From the NCBI GenBank assembly GCA_015068445.1, contig SVKN01000005.1, forward strand, positions 1 through 58,006: a DNA stretch of 58,006 nt, read 5' to 3'. The notes below the pieces were generated by a model. The model was not told the DNA's origin and made no database searches. It saw only the letters and a program-made list of their open reading frames with translations. A program made the translations under genes and the position numbers. Below, piece after piece: positions 50,234 to 58,006 of the stretch; positions within the stretch are counted from its first letter, which is position 1, and every line of letters starts with the position of its first letter. This DNA comes from Oscillospiraceae bacterium (GTDB lineage Bacteria > Bacillota > Clostridia > Oscillospirales > Butyricicoccaceae).

Positions 50234-50704
50234 ATGAAACGCATTCTCGCTCTGCTGGCCGCGGCGGCGGTCCTTTGTCTGACGTCCTGCGGCAGCGCGG
50301 AGACGGCGGCGGTCTTTACGGACGTCCGGGCCTCTGACGGCGTCGTGACGATCCCCACGGACGGGATCGGCGGCAGCGCCGGGTTCTACAATTACGACGC
50401 GGACGGCGTCACCGTGCAGCTGGTGGCGCTGCGGGACAAAAACGGCGCGGTGCACGCGGCGTTCAACACGTGCCAGAGCTGCTCGCCCTCGCCGAAGGCG
50501 TATTACGAGCAGGACGGCGGCGTGCTGAAATGCGCCAACTGCGGCTTCACCTTCTCCCCGGAGGAGGTGGGCGTCACCCACGGCGGGTGCAATCCGTGGC
50601 CCATCGAGGGCGTCGAGATCGGCGAGAGCGCGATCACGGCGCCGGAATCGTCGCTGAACGACATGGCGAAGGTCTTCTCCGGCTGGGGAGGGCCGACGGA
50701 ATAG
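50234..50704 (+). CDS. DUF2318 lipoprotein
   Basis: This 156-residue lipoprotein (LAAAAVLCLTSC lipobox) has the DUF2318 pattern: VQLVALRDKNGAVHAAFNTC, QSC, YYEQDGGVLKCANCGFTF and VGVTHGGCNPWPIEG. Two CxxC pairs plus a later Cys could bind iron-sulfur, heme or metal. It is 12 bases after the SafE-fusion gene, with which it probably forms an envelope metal or electron-transfer pathway. Confidence 0.88.
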   Translation: MKRILALLAAAAVLCLTSCGSAETAAVFTDVRASDGVVTIPTDGIGGSAGFYNYDADGVTVQLVALRDKNGAVHAAFNTCQSCSPSPKAYYEQDGGVLKCANCGFTFSPEEVGVTHGGCNPWPIEGVEIGESAITAPESSLNDMAKVFSGWGGPTE

Positions 50705-50741
50705 CAAAAGTCCCCGATCTTTGATCGGGGACTCGTTTTTT
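50705..50741. terminator. bidirectional terminator
   Basis: AGTCCCCGATC-TTT-GATCGGGGACT (50709-50733), followed by CGTTTTTTAC, between the DUF2318 and convergent hydrogenase genes. Confidence 0.9.
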
Positions 50742-52197
50742 ACTGCTGCTGCAGGTCGGACGTGTCGAAGTCCGTCAGGGCGGCGGAGATCGTCTTTTCG
50801 TTCTCCGTCTGCTCGTATTTGCTGAACTGCAGGCGGTTTTTAGCGCTGTGGCTCAGACAGGCGGGGCCGCCGAGGCAGCCGCCGTCGCAGGCCATGCCCT
50901 CGATGAAGTTCTCCTTCAGCAGGCCCTTGCTGGCGCGGAGCAGCGCGGCGTTACACTCCTGCAGGCCGCTGCAGGAAATGGGCTTCAGCTCGAAGCCGTC
51001 AGCGCCCTCCATTTCCCGGATGGCCTCGGCCACGGCCTCCGCCAGACCGCCGCAGCGGGCGAAGCCGCGACCGTAGGCGGACGAGCGCGTCAGCTCGATG
51101 CCTTTGAGGGAGTAGAGGTCGATCTCCATGGCGTCGAACCAGGCCTGCATCTCCTCAAAGGTGATCGTGCAGTCCACGACGCTCTTGGTGCGGGTGTACA
51201 GCGTTTCGTACTTCTTGGCGATGCAGGGGCCGATGAACACGATCTCGGCCGTGGGGTCCTGCCGCCGGATCTGGGAGGCCATCATGGCCATGGGCGACAG
51301 GTTCTGCGAGACCTTTTCCGCCAGCGTCGGATAATTCTTTTTGACAAGATTGACGAAGGCCGGGCAGCAGGAGGACGTCAGGAAGCCCTCACGCACCAGC
51401 TCCTCCGCCTCGTGGTACGCCACGGCGTCCGCGCCCCAGGCGGCCTCCACCACGCGGTAGAAGCCCAGCTTCATGATGGCCTCCATCACCTGCGGCGTCG
51501 TGACGTCGGCGTACTGGGCGGCGATGGACGGGGCGACGACGGCGTATGTATGGTAATACGTGTTGCCGAAGGAGTTCTTCACCGTGCGGATGGCGCGGGT
51601 GAGGAACGACTTGTCGGAGATGGCGCCGAAGGGACACTGGTAGACGCAGGCGCCGCAGGAGACGCATTTTTCGCCGTCGATGACGGCCTTCTGGGTGTCG
51701 GGATCGATGGAGATGGCCTTGGGCCTGCAGGCCTTGATGCAGGGGCGCTCCAGCTTGAGGATCGCGCCGTAGGAGCATGCCTGGGCGCAGCGGCCGCACT
51801 CGATGCACTTGTCCTTGTCGATGACGGCGTGACGGTTGACGATGCGGATGGCGTCTTTGGGGCAGGCGTTCATGCAGCGGTGGGCGATGCAGCCGCGGCA
51901 AGCCTGGGTGACCGTGATGCCGTCCACGGGACATTCGTCACAGGCGATGGGCAGGACCTCCACCACGTTGGGGTTGGCCGGGTCGCCGCCCAGCGCCAGC
52001 CGCACCCGCTGGTTGAGGATGGCGCGCTCTTTATAGATGCAGCAGCGCATGGTGGGCTTGCTGCCCTCTGGGATGATAGTCTCGCTGATGGCCAGCGTGT
52101 TCTCGGGCGTCAGCGCGTCGTTCAGCGTCAGACGCGCCACCTCCTTGAGCACCTTGTATTTCAGCTCCTGTACGTCGGTATCGAAACGAGGCTGCAT
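50740..52197 (-). CDS. [FeFe]-hydrogenase, group B-like monomeric enzyme
   Basis: This 485-residue protein has ferredoxin-type clusters (CIECGRCAQACSYG near 133; CVSCGACVYQCPFG near 180) and a hydrogenase domain with all three H-cluster motifs: TSCCPAF (about 272), GPCIAKKYE (about 322) and MACDGGCLGGPACL (about 430). Group B enzymes lack the classic L1 TSCCPxW and are of uncertain physiological direction. No maturation genes hydEFG are nearby. It has its own promoter. Confidence 0.9.
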   Translation of the reverse strand: MQPRFDTDVQELKYKVLKEVARLTLNDALTPENTLAISETIIPEGSKPTMRCCIYKERAILNQRVRLALGGDPANPNVVEVLPIACDECPVDGITVTQACRGCIAHRCMNACPKDAIRIVNRHAVIDKDKCIECGRCAQACSYGAILKLERPCIKACRPKAISIDPDTQKAVIDGEKCVSCGACVYQCPFGAISDKSFLTRAIRTVKNSFGNTYYHTYAVVAPSIAAQYADVTTPQVMEAIMKLGFYRVVEAAWGADAVAYHEAEELVREGFLTSSCCPAFVNLVKKNYPTLAEKVSQNLSPMAMMASQIRRQDPTAEIVFIGPCIAKKYETLYTRTKSVVDCTITFEEMQAWFDAMEIDLYSLKGIELTRSSAYGRGFARCGGLAEAVAEAIREMEGADGFELKPISCSGLQECNAALLRASKGLLKENFIEGMACDGGCLGGPACLSHSAKNRLQFSKYEQTENEKTISAALTDFDTSDLQQQ

Positions 52198-52229
52198 GGC
52201 GGTCCCTCCGTATTTCTATGATTTGTATC

Positions 52230-52258
52230 AGTATATCAGCTTTGCGGCAGCGGTGCAA
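52230..52258 (-). promoter_or_regulatory. promoter of the hydrogenase gene
   Basis: Minus strand TTGCAC (52253-52258), 17-base spacer, TATACT (52230-52235), immediately after mutY. GGAGGG precedes the hydrogenase ATG. Confidence 0.8.
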
Positions 52259-52261
52259 GCG

Positions 52262-53308
52262 TCATTCGATCTGCCCGCGGTACGCCTTGAAGGCCGTGGG
52301 GATCGGGCACTGCGCGGCGATCTCCGCGGCCGTCTTCCACTGAAAAGCGTCGTTCTCCCGGCCGCACTCCGCGAGGAAGCCCGTCATGCGCCACTCCACG
52401 TGGGTGAAGACGTGCTTCGCCCTGCCGAAGCCCGTCACGCGCGTCGGCTCCAGCGCCCAGTCGCGGAGGAGCGAGGCGACATGCTCCCCGTCCAGGGCGC
52501 CGTCGACGTTAGGGAACTCCCACAGCCCCGCCAGCAGCCCGCTGTCCGGGCGCTTGCGCACGGCCCAGCGGTCACGGCAGCGCAGCAGCAGCACCGTGCG
52601 TTCTTCGATCCGCCGCGGCGGCTTCGGCGACCGGTAAGGATAGCTGAGCTGCGTCCCTGCAGCACGGGCGCGGCAGACGTCTCCTGCCGGGCACTCCCCG
52701 CACAGCGGCGCGCCGTTCGGCAGGCAGATCACCTCGCCCAGCTCCATAAGGCCCTCGGTGGCGCTGCGGGCCCGGCCTGCGGGATAGACGTCCCGCAACA
52801 GCGACGTCACGCGGCGCTTCGTCTCCGGTGACAGAACGTCCGCGCTGTCCGCCAGCAGGCGCGCGCAGACGCGCAGGACGTTGCCGTCCACCGCGGGCTC
52901 CGGCAGACCGAAGGCGATGGAGGCGACGGCCCCCGCCGTGTAGTCGCCGATCCCCGGCAGACCGCGCAGCAGCGCGGCGTCGGCGGGCAGAGACCCGCCG
53001 TACCGCTCCATGATCATCACCGCCGCCTTTTTGAGGTTCCGCGCGCGGCTGTAATAGCCCAGCCCCTCCCACAGCTTCAGCAGCCGGTCCTCCGGGACCT
53101 CCGCCAGTGCCTTCACGTCGGGAAGTGCGTCCAGGAACCGGGCGTAATACGGGATCACGGCCTCGATGCGCGTCTGCTGGAGCATGATCTCCGAGATCCA
53201 GACGTGATAGGGCGTCGGGTCCTGCCGCCAGGGCAGACTGCGCCCCGCCGCGCCGAACCAGTCGGCGATCGATGATACGGCGCGCTCCAGCAGCGCTCTG
53301 TCGTCCAT
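52262..53308 (-). CDS. mutY: A/G-specific adenine glycosylase
   Basis: This 348-residue enzyme removes A opposite 8-oxoG. It has WISEIMLQQTRIEAVIPYY (catalytic Glu), the helix-hairpin-helix GLPGIGDYTAGAVASIAFG with its catalytic Asp, AVDGNVLRVCAR, the iron-sulfur loop CLPNGAPLCGECPAGDVC, and a C-terminal NUDIX-like 8-oxoG domain (about 225-345). Cys spacing here is C-7-C-2-C-5-C rather than the usual 6, as in other Clostridia I recall. The ATG at 53308 is better placed than 53314. Confidence 0.95.
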   Translation of the reverse strand: MDDRALLERAVSSIADWFGAAGRSLPWRQDPTPYHVWISEIMLQQTRIEAVIPYYARFLDALPDVKALAEVPEDRLLKLWEGLGYYSRARNLKKAAVMIMERYGGSLPADAALLRGLPGIGDYTAGAVASIAFGLPEPAVDGNVLRVCARLLADSADVLSPETKRRVTSLLRDVYPAGRARSATEGLMELGEVICLPNGAPLCGECPAGDVCRARAAGTQLSYPYRSPKPPRRIEERTVLLLRCRDRWAVRKRPDSGLLAGLWEFPNVDGALDGEHVASLLRDWALEPTRVTGFGRAKHVFTHVEWRMTGFLAECGRENDAFQWKTAAEIAAQCPIPTAFKAYRGQIE

Positions 53309-53370
53309 GCTCATCCCACCCTTGCGTCGATTTCTGACAACAGTATAGCGTACCGGAGCGCGTTTTTCAA

Positions 53371-54609
53371 TCACTCGCCGTCCAGCAGGTCCATGGCGCG
53401 GCACAGCGCCGCAGCGGCCTCGAGCCGCGTCAGGGGCGCGGATGCGTCGAAGCGGCAATCGCGCGTGTCCATCAGTCCGCATGCGCAGGCGTTGACGGCG
53501 GCGCAGGCGCACCAATCGGGGACGTCGTCCGTGAATACCGCCTCGCGGCCGTCATCGCCCCGCTGCAGCAGACGATCCAGCATCACGGCGGCCTCGCCGC
53601 GGGTCACGGTATCGTTGGGGCGGAAGACGCGGTTGCCGTTCATCGCCTCGCCGGAGACGATGCCGCAGCGGACCGCCGCTGCCACGGCAGACCGCGCCCA
53701 GACAGGGATCGCGTCGTTGTCGCCCATGCCCGTCACCGTGACGGAGGCGGGCAGCGGCTGACGGCTCAGCGCCACGGTCAGCGCGGCGAACTGCGCCCGC
53801 GTCAGCGTGCCGTCGGGATTGAAGAAGCTGGACGCGCCCACGGTCTCGCCGCGCATCAGCCCCGCCTCGGCCAGCCGCAGCGCTTCGTAGTGGTGCTCCC
53901 GGCCCGCCATGTCGTCATAGATCAGGCTGCCCGCCGGGCGCTTTTTGACGTTGACGGTGACAGCGGCGGGCGCGGAGACGCTGCCGCAGCCGTCGTCCGC
54001 CGTCACCGTAAAGACATCGAGGCCCGCGGTCCCGGGCGTGTAGAGGAACCGGTCGCCCTCCAGCGTCACGGTCCCGTGTTCGGGACCGTCGGCCAGATGA
54101 TAGACGCACGCGCCGCCGTCCGGGTCATAGGACGTGAGACGCCCCGTCAGCGGGACGTCGCGGTAGGTCTCGTAATGCGCGGACCTCGCCACCGGCGCAG
54201 CGCTGTGCCGATCGCTGACGAACAGGGACACCGTCACATCCTCATCGGCGGCGCCCGATCCCGCGAAGATCGGCCGGAAAGAGAAGCTGTCCGCCAACTC
54301 GCCGGAAACGTAGCGCAGCGCGCCGATGGACGCGCAGGAGATCACCTTGCCCGGGCGCACCTCCTGCCCGGACCACGTGAGACGCCCGGCCTCCGGCACG
54401 TCTGTGACGATGATCCCGGCCAGCTCTCCGGTCGACCGGGACTGAAAATCCTCCGCCGTGAACGTCACCGCCCCGCCGGGGAGCGACGTCTTGCCGAACG
54501 CCTCCGCGGCGGGAGGCTCCTTCCTTTTCCAGAACGCCGCCGACGCGGGCGTCGTCATCAGAACGCACAGCCCCAGCGCCGCGGCGATGATCCGTTTATC
54601 TGCTGCCAT
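53371..54609 (-). CDS. SLH-domain envelope protein with cadherin-like domain
   Basis: This 412-residue protein has a signal peptide (IIAAALGLCVLMTTPASA), a first beta domain, a Big_9/cadherin-like domain (about 150-225; SYDPDGGACVYHLADGPEHG and TVTLEGDRFLYTPGTAGLDVF), and three SLH repeats (about 235-412) that bind pyruvylated cell-wall polymer. The third SLH has five Cys, unusual for the family. GGAGG precedes the ATG at 54609. The open frame runs on upstream, antisense to guaA, but is a shadow. Confidence 0.88.
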   Translation of the reverse strand: MAADKRIIAAALGLCVLMTTPASAAFWKRKEPPAAEAFGKTSLPGGAVTFTAEDFQSRSTGELAGIIVTDVPEAGRLTWSGQEVRPGKVISCASIGALRYVSGELADSFSFRPIFAGSGAADEDVTVSLFVSDRHSAAPVARSAHYETYRDVPLTGRLTSYDPDGGACVYHLADGPEHGTVTLEGDRFLYTPGTAGLDVFTVTADDGCGSVSAPAAVTVNVKKRPAGSLIYDDMAGREHHYEALRLAEAGLMRGETVGASSFFNPDGTLTRAQFAALTVALSRQPLPASVTVTGMGDNDAIPVWARSAVAAAVRCGIVSGEAMNGNRVFRPNDTVTRGEAAVMLDRLLQRGDDGREAVFTDDVPDWCACAAVNACACGLMDTRDCRFDASAPLTRLEAAAALCRAMDLLDGE

Positions 54610-54750
54610 CGCGCAGACCTCCTTCAAACAATGAATGACCGTAGTTTGAAGCGTCGGCGCGGGAATATGCAAAGAACCGCTTGCTTTTTTCTGGCGGCTA
54701 TGAAATAATAAAAGATATTCTATCTGCAATCTTCCAACGGAGGGATCATC

Positions 54751-56286
54751 ATGGAAAAGGTCCTTGTGCTCGATTTCGGCGGCCAGTACAACCAGCTGAT
54801 CGCCCGGCGCGTCCGCGAGTGCAATGTCTACTGCGAGGTCAAGCCCTACGACATGTCTCTTGACGAGATCAGGGCCTTCGACCCCATTGGCATCATCTTC
54901 ACCGGCGGCCCCAACAGCGTCTACCTCGAGACCTCCCCCCACGTGGACAAGAGGATCTTCGAGCTGGGCGTGCCCGTGCTGGGCATCTGCTACGGCTGCC
55001 AGCTCATGGCCCACAATCTGGGCGGCCTCGTCACCGAGGCCCAGGAGGACACGGCCCGTGAGTACGGCAAGACCCACACCTTCTTCGACAATACCTGCCG
55101 TCTGTTCAAGGGCCTGCCCGCCGAGGGCGTCACCTGGATGAGCCACGGCGACTATATGGCCAGGGTGCCCGAGGGCTTCGCGCTGGTGGCCCACACCGAC
55201 GCCTGCCCCAACGCCGCTATCGCCGACGAAAAGCGCGGCTTCTACGGCGTGCAGTACCATCCCGAGGTCAACCACACCGAGCACGGCGTCGATATGATCC
55301 GCAATTTCCTCTATGAGGTCTGCGGCGCCAAGGGCGACTGGACCATGGGCGACTACAAGCAGACTGCCATCCGCACCGTGCGCGAGAAGGTCGGCGACGG
55401 CAAGGTGCTGCTGGCGCTGTCCGGCGGCGTCGATTCGTCCGTTGCCGCCGCACTGCTGGCCGAGGCCGTGGGCAGTCAGCTGACGTGCGTCTTCGTGGAT
55501 CACGGCCTCATGCGCCTCAACGAGGGCGACGAGGTCGAGGCCGCCTTTGCCAAATGGGACATCAATTTCGTCCGCGTCAACGCCGAGGAGCGCTTCCTCG
55601 TCAAGCTGGCGGGCGTTGCGGAGCCCGAGCATAAGCGCAAGATCATCGGCGAGGAGTTCATCCGCGTCTTCGAGCAGGAGGCCAAAAAGATCGGCAAGGT
55701 CGATTTCCTGGCACAGGGCACGATCTATCCCGACGTCATCGAGTCCGGCAAGGGCGACGCCGCCGTCATCAAGAGCCACCACAACGTGGGCGGCCTGCCC
55801 GATTACGTGGACTTCAAGGAGATCATCGAGCCCCTGCGCATGCTGTTCAAGGACGAGGTCCGTCAGCTGGGCCGCGAGCTGGGCCTGCCCGAGTACCTCG
55901 TCATGCGCCAGCCGTTCCCCGGCCCCGGCCTGGGCATCCGCGTCATCGGCGACGTGACGAAGGAGAAGCTGGATATTCTCCGCCAGGCCGATTTCATCTT
56001 CCGCGATGAGATCGCCAGGGCCCATCTGGAGGGCACGATGAACCAGTACTTCGCCGTGCTGACCAACACCCGCTCCGTCGGCGTCATGGGCGACGGCCGC
56101 ACCTACGACTACACCGTCGCGCTGCGCTCCGTCTCCACCTCCGACTTCATGACCGCCGACTGGGTCCGCATCCCCTACGACGTCCTCGACGCCGTCAGCG
56201 TCCGCATCGTAAACGAAGTTCCCGGCGTCAACCGCATCGTCTACGACATCACCTCCAAACCCCCCGCCACCATCGAATGGGAATAA
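54751..56286 (+). CDS. guaA: GMP synthase (glutamine-hydrolysing)
   Basis: This 511-residue full-length enzyme converts XMP to GMP. It has GATase [31 protein letters not shown] (nucleophile Cys80) and [12 protein letters not shown] (His/Glu near 170); the synthetase has [44 protein letters not shown] and C-terminal [14 protein letters not shown] is upstream of the ATG. The gene end coincides with the edge of an integrative element, but the stop and final residues are intact. Confidence 0.98.
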   Translation: MEKVLVLDFGGQYNQLIARRVRECNVYCEVKPYDMSLDEIRAFDPIGIIFTGGPNSVYLETSPHVDKRIFELGVPVLGICYGCQLMAHNLGGLVTEAQEDTAREYGKTHTFFDNTCRLFKGLPAEGVTWMSHGDYMARVPEGFALVAHTDACPNAAIADEKRGFYGVQYHPEVNHTEHGVDMIRNFLYEVCGAKGDWTMGDYKQTAIRTVREKVGDGKVLLALSGGVDSSVAAALLAEAVGSQLTCVFVDHGLMRLNEGDEVEAAFAKWDINFVRVNAEERFLVKLAGVAEPEHKRKIIGEEFIRVFEQEAKKIGKVDFLAQGTIYPDVIESGKGDAAVIKSHHNVGGLPDYVDFKEIIEPLRMLFKDEVRQLGRELGLPEYLVMRQPFPGPGLGIRVIGDVTKEKLDILRQADFIFRDEIARAHLEGTMNQYFAVLTNTRSVGVMGDGRTYDYTVALRSVSTSDFMTADWVRIPYDVLDAVSVRIVNEVPGVNRIVYDITSKPPATIEWE

Positions 56287-56437
56287 CTGACAAAACCCGC
56301 AAAGCCTTGAAAACACTGGGGTCTTAAAGCGGAAACGGGGCATTTGATAGCAAATTGATAGCAGATACCAAAACCGGATTTACTTTGTTCACTCCCGTAT
56401 AACAGGTGGCTTGCGGGTAAATCCTCCATATCCTAAG
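56260..56437 (+). mobile_element. candidate attachment region of the integrative element at guaA
   Basis: The 3' end of guaA (ACCATCGAATGGGAATAA, 56269-56286) is followed by an AT-richer non-coding stretch with two copies of TTGATAGCA (56344-56352 and 56355-56363, 11-base period) and then the element's repressor. The 3' end of guaA is an established integration site for islands that carry a tyrosine integrase. The exact core site and the right end are outside or not visible. Confidence 0.55.
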
Positions 56438-56481
56438 AAAAAGGTCTTGCTGACTTTCACCAGTCGGCAAGACCTTTTTTG
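56438..56481. terminator. terminator of the XRE repressor gene
   Basis: AAGGTCTTGC pairs with GCAAGACCTT with an inner GACT/AGTC stem, ending in TTTTTTG; also A-rich on the left. Confidence 0.85.
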
Positions 56482-57015
56482 TTATTTGTCTTTTCTCTGT
56501 TTCTTCAATCCTTTTATCAGAGCATCGCTTAATTCCTTCGAGGGGACTTTGGCCCACCGCTGGGTGGTGTCGTACTTCGGGTAGTTGTAGCGCCAGCGGT
56601 CATAGTCCTCCTTGGTGATCTCCCCGGCCTCCAACTTCGCCGCCTGTTCCCGCCACGCAATCAAGATTTTGTTCAGCTCACTGGCTTGACGGCCTCCCTG
56701 AAAAATATCTGCTTGCAGGCAGGCACGTCCATCCGCCTCTACCACTTTCAGACTGTAAACATCCTCCAAGGCGAACAGCGTATGGGCCAAACCTATGTAG
56801 TTGTCTATGTCCGGGACGCTCAACGCCTGGGGCGATACATCTAATGTATGCGCCAGGGCAGCGGTCAAGTCGGCCTTCGGCGTCCGGGTGCCTGTTTCGT
56901 ACTGTGCCAGACGAACATCGGCGGAACGCTCTGGAAAGCCCACCGCCATACCAAGATACTTCTGTGTCATACCCCGGAGGGTGCGGAAAAAATGGATGCG
57001 CTCTCCTATTGCCAT
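56482..57015 (-). CDS. XRE family repressor of the integrative element
   Basis: This 177-residue protein has an N-terminal HTH_3 domain (IGERIHFFRTLRGMTQKYLG, then YETGTRTPKADLTAALAHTL, about 5-65) and a C-terminal helical part (about 85-177: SELNKILIAWREQAAKLEAG) as in regulators of clostridial Tn916-like elements. It diverges from the excisionase-like gene across a region of repeated GCTTAG sites. ATG at 57015 with AGGAG nine bases upstream; a TTG at 57024 also fits. Confidence 0.88.
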   Translation of the reverse strand: MAIGERIHFFRTLRGMTQKYLGMAVGFPERSADVRLAQYETGTRTPKADLTAALAHTLDVSPQALSVPDIDNYIGLAHTLFALEDVYSLKVVEADGRACLQADIFQGGRQASELNKILIAWREQAAKLEAGEITKEDYDRWRYNYPKYDTTQRWAKVPSKELSDALIKGLKKQRKDK

Positions 57016-57052
57016 AAATGCCAACTCCTATCTGGTGGTTTCTGTCGAAAGT

Positions 57053-57175
57053 AGTATAACATATTCGCTTAGTAACAGTCAAGAGTATCTTAAACAAAAA
57101 AGTTAAAAATTATTCCGCAAGCCACTTGACAAAGCAAATTTGCTTAGTTATAATAGGTTAAGCATAAAGGCTTAG
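57053..57175. promoter_or_regulatory. divergent control region of the element
   Basis: Toward the xis/int genes: TTGACA (57126-57131), 17-base spacer, TATAAT (57149-57154), with the 14-bp palindrome AAGCAAATTTGCTT in the spacer (57132-57145). Toward the repressor: TTGACT (57077-57082), 18-base spacer, TATACT (57053-57058). GCTTAG occurs at 57067, 57142 and 57170, with an inverted GCTTA/TAAGC pair at 57159-57174. This is the layout of a repressor-controlled genetic switch. Confidence 0.7.
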
Positions 57176-57206
57176 TTCTGGGGCCATGAAAGGAGGTGAG
57201 CGCACA

Positions 57207-57407
57207 ATGGCAAGCACCATGTTCATGCGGGTGGACGAGGTAGCGGAGGAATTAGGGGTTTCTGTCCCCTATGCCTATAAGCTGATTCGTTCTATGAATG
57301 CGGAGTTGAAAAAGACGGGCTGTATTACCATTTCAGGCCGCATCGACCGCAAATTCTTCCACGAAAAATTTTATGGCACAAGAAGCCAGAGCGAAAGGAG
57401 TGATTAA
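57207..57407 (+). CDS. excisionase-like DNA-binding protein
   Basis: This 66-residue protein has a winged-helix/MerR-like N-terminus (FMRVDEVAEELGVSVPYAYK) followed by a basic tail (SGRIDRKFFHEKFYG), as in small excisionases or DNA-binding proteins preceding Tn916-type integrases. The ATG at 57207 follows AAAGGAGGTGAG; the upstream ATG at 57186 contains that ribosome site. It is four bases before the integrase gene. Confidence 0.8.
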   Translation: MASTMFMRVDEVAEELGVSVPYAYKLIRSMNAELKKTGCITISGRIDRKFFHEKFYGTRSQSERSD

Positions 57408-57410
57408 CCT

Positions 57411-57941
57411 ATGGCGGCGTTTAAGAACAAGGCCAACGGCACTTGGTACGTCCAATTCCGCTATACGGACTGGAAAGGAGAGCGCCAGCAGAAGTTAAAG
57501 CGTGGCTTTGCCACCAAGAAAGAGGCCCAGGCGTGGGAACGGGAGTTTCTGATGCAAAAGCAGGCCGATGTGAACATGACCTTTGAGAGCTTCGCCCAGC
57601 TCTATGAGAAGGATATGAAGCCCAAGCTGAAACTGAACACCTGGCTGACAAAAGAAAGCATCATCCAGAAGAAAATCCTGCCGTATTTTGGAAAACGGAA
57701 ATTGTCGGAAATCACCGCCAAGGACGTGATGGACTGGCAGAACGCGATCCGAGGGTTAACGGACGCCAAGGGAAAACCCTATTCCCCTACCTATCTCAAA
57801 ACCGTCCACAATCAGTTAAGTGCCCTCTTTAACCATGCTGTCCGCTACTACGGCCTCCAGGTCAATCCTGCGGCCAAGGCCGGGAACATGGGGGTGGAGG
57901 AACGGCGTGAAATGCTGTTCTGGACGAAGGAACAGTGGTAA
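57411..57941 (+). CDS. tyrosine integrase, N-terminal part only
   Basis: This 176-residue piece contains the arm-binding domain (about 1-60; FKNKANGTWYVQFRYTDWKG) and the SAM-like core-binding domain (about 62-165; DVNMTFESFAQLYEKDMKPK... PYSPTYLKTVHNQLSALFNH), then ends at TAA after WTKEQW. The catalytic domain with the R-K-H-R-Y set, about 190 residues, is missing. Sequence after the stop (another frame: KEPTVIYMERPLKAASHTIH) does not look like integrase, so this is a truncated or deleted gene, although it could also be a join near the window end. Confidence 0.85.
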   Translation: MAAFKNKANGTWYVQFRYTDWKGERQQKLKRGFATKKEAQAWEREFLMQKQADVNMTFESFAQLYEKDMKPKLKLNTWLTKESIIQKKILPYFGKRKLSEITAKDVMDWQNAIRGLTDAKGKPYSPTYLKTVHNQLSALFNHAVRYYGLQVNPAAKAGNMGVEERREMLFWTKEQW

Positions 57942-58006
57942 AGGAACCCACCGTCATTTATATGGAGCGGCCGCTCAAAGCAGCCAGCCACACCATCCAT
58001 ATCGAG

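Noticed and set aside
53371..56343. 990-codon minus frame that would join the SLH protein to sequence antisense to guaA
   Set aside because: The SLH protein has its own ribosome site and signal peptide at 54609; the upstream part is the shadow of guaA.

Overview
The window reads as chromosome of a GC-rich (about 60 percent by eye) Firmicute, most likely a gut member of the Oscillospiraceae (Clostridia). The grounds are the ylxM-ffh-rpsP-khpA and glmU-prs-pth-mfd gene orders, DUF1540, DUF6485 and TnpV-type genes, a monomeric [FeFe]-hydrogenase, BspA-type and SLH surface proteins, strong AGGAGG ribosome sites and sigma-A promoters with 17-base spacers. The genus is not assigned. I saw no rRNA, tRNA or CRISPR array.

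Layout. 1-1440: rpsF-ssb-rpsR behind a consensus promoter, with a foldable leader. 1440-8700: dpaL and a MATE exporter, a DUF1540 protein, a lower-GC orphan, an ATC-hydrolase-like/membrane protein pair under a palindromic operator, and a BspA-type surface protein. 9000-16800: a flippase, two small flavin redox modules with HxlR and TetR regulators, a degenerate serine-hydrolase lipoprotein, and rimM-trmD cut off from the rpsP operon. 16900-19300: khpA, rpsP, ffh, ylxM. 19300-37500: housekeeping genes (lgt, ung, upp, rpiB, tsaB, tsaE, nnrE, mfd, pth, prs, a GlmU half-protein, bcp, yaaA) and a DnaD protein carrying the N-terminal part of a helicase loader.

37600-45440 holds two very large secreted proteins built from the same beta-rich repeat. 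The second has a caspase-fold (clan CD) protease domain and is split by one in-frame amber codon upstream of both predicted catalytic residues. 45500-48860 is mobile-element debris (a TnpV fragment, a frameshifted gene, a 55-bp direct repeat, two tiny paralogous ORFs) around a GMP synthase that lacks its amidotransferase domain. 48900-54610 carries an HMA-SafE-cupredoxin fusion with a DUF2318 lipoprotein, the hydrogenase, mutY and an SLH protein. A full-length guaA ends at 56286 and directly abuts an integrative element (XRE repressor, excisionase-like protein, truncated tyrosine integrase), so the 3' ends of both guaA genes border mobile DNA.

The observations most worth follow-up are the amber-split protease, the DnaD/DnaC-N fusion without an AAA+ domain, the two guaA genes next to mobile DNA, the GlmU lacking its uridyltransferase half, the dead serine hydrolase, and the duplicated promoter at 16823-16880. 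Coordinates were worked out by hand and starts were chosen by ribosome-site spacing, so a few may be off by a codon.
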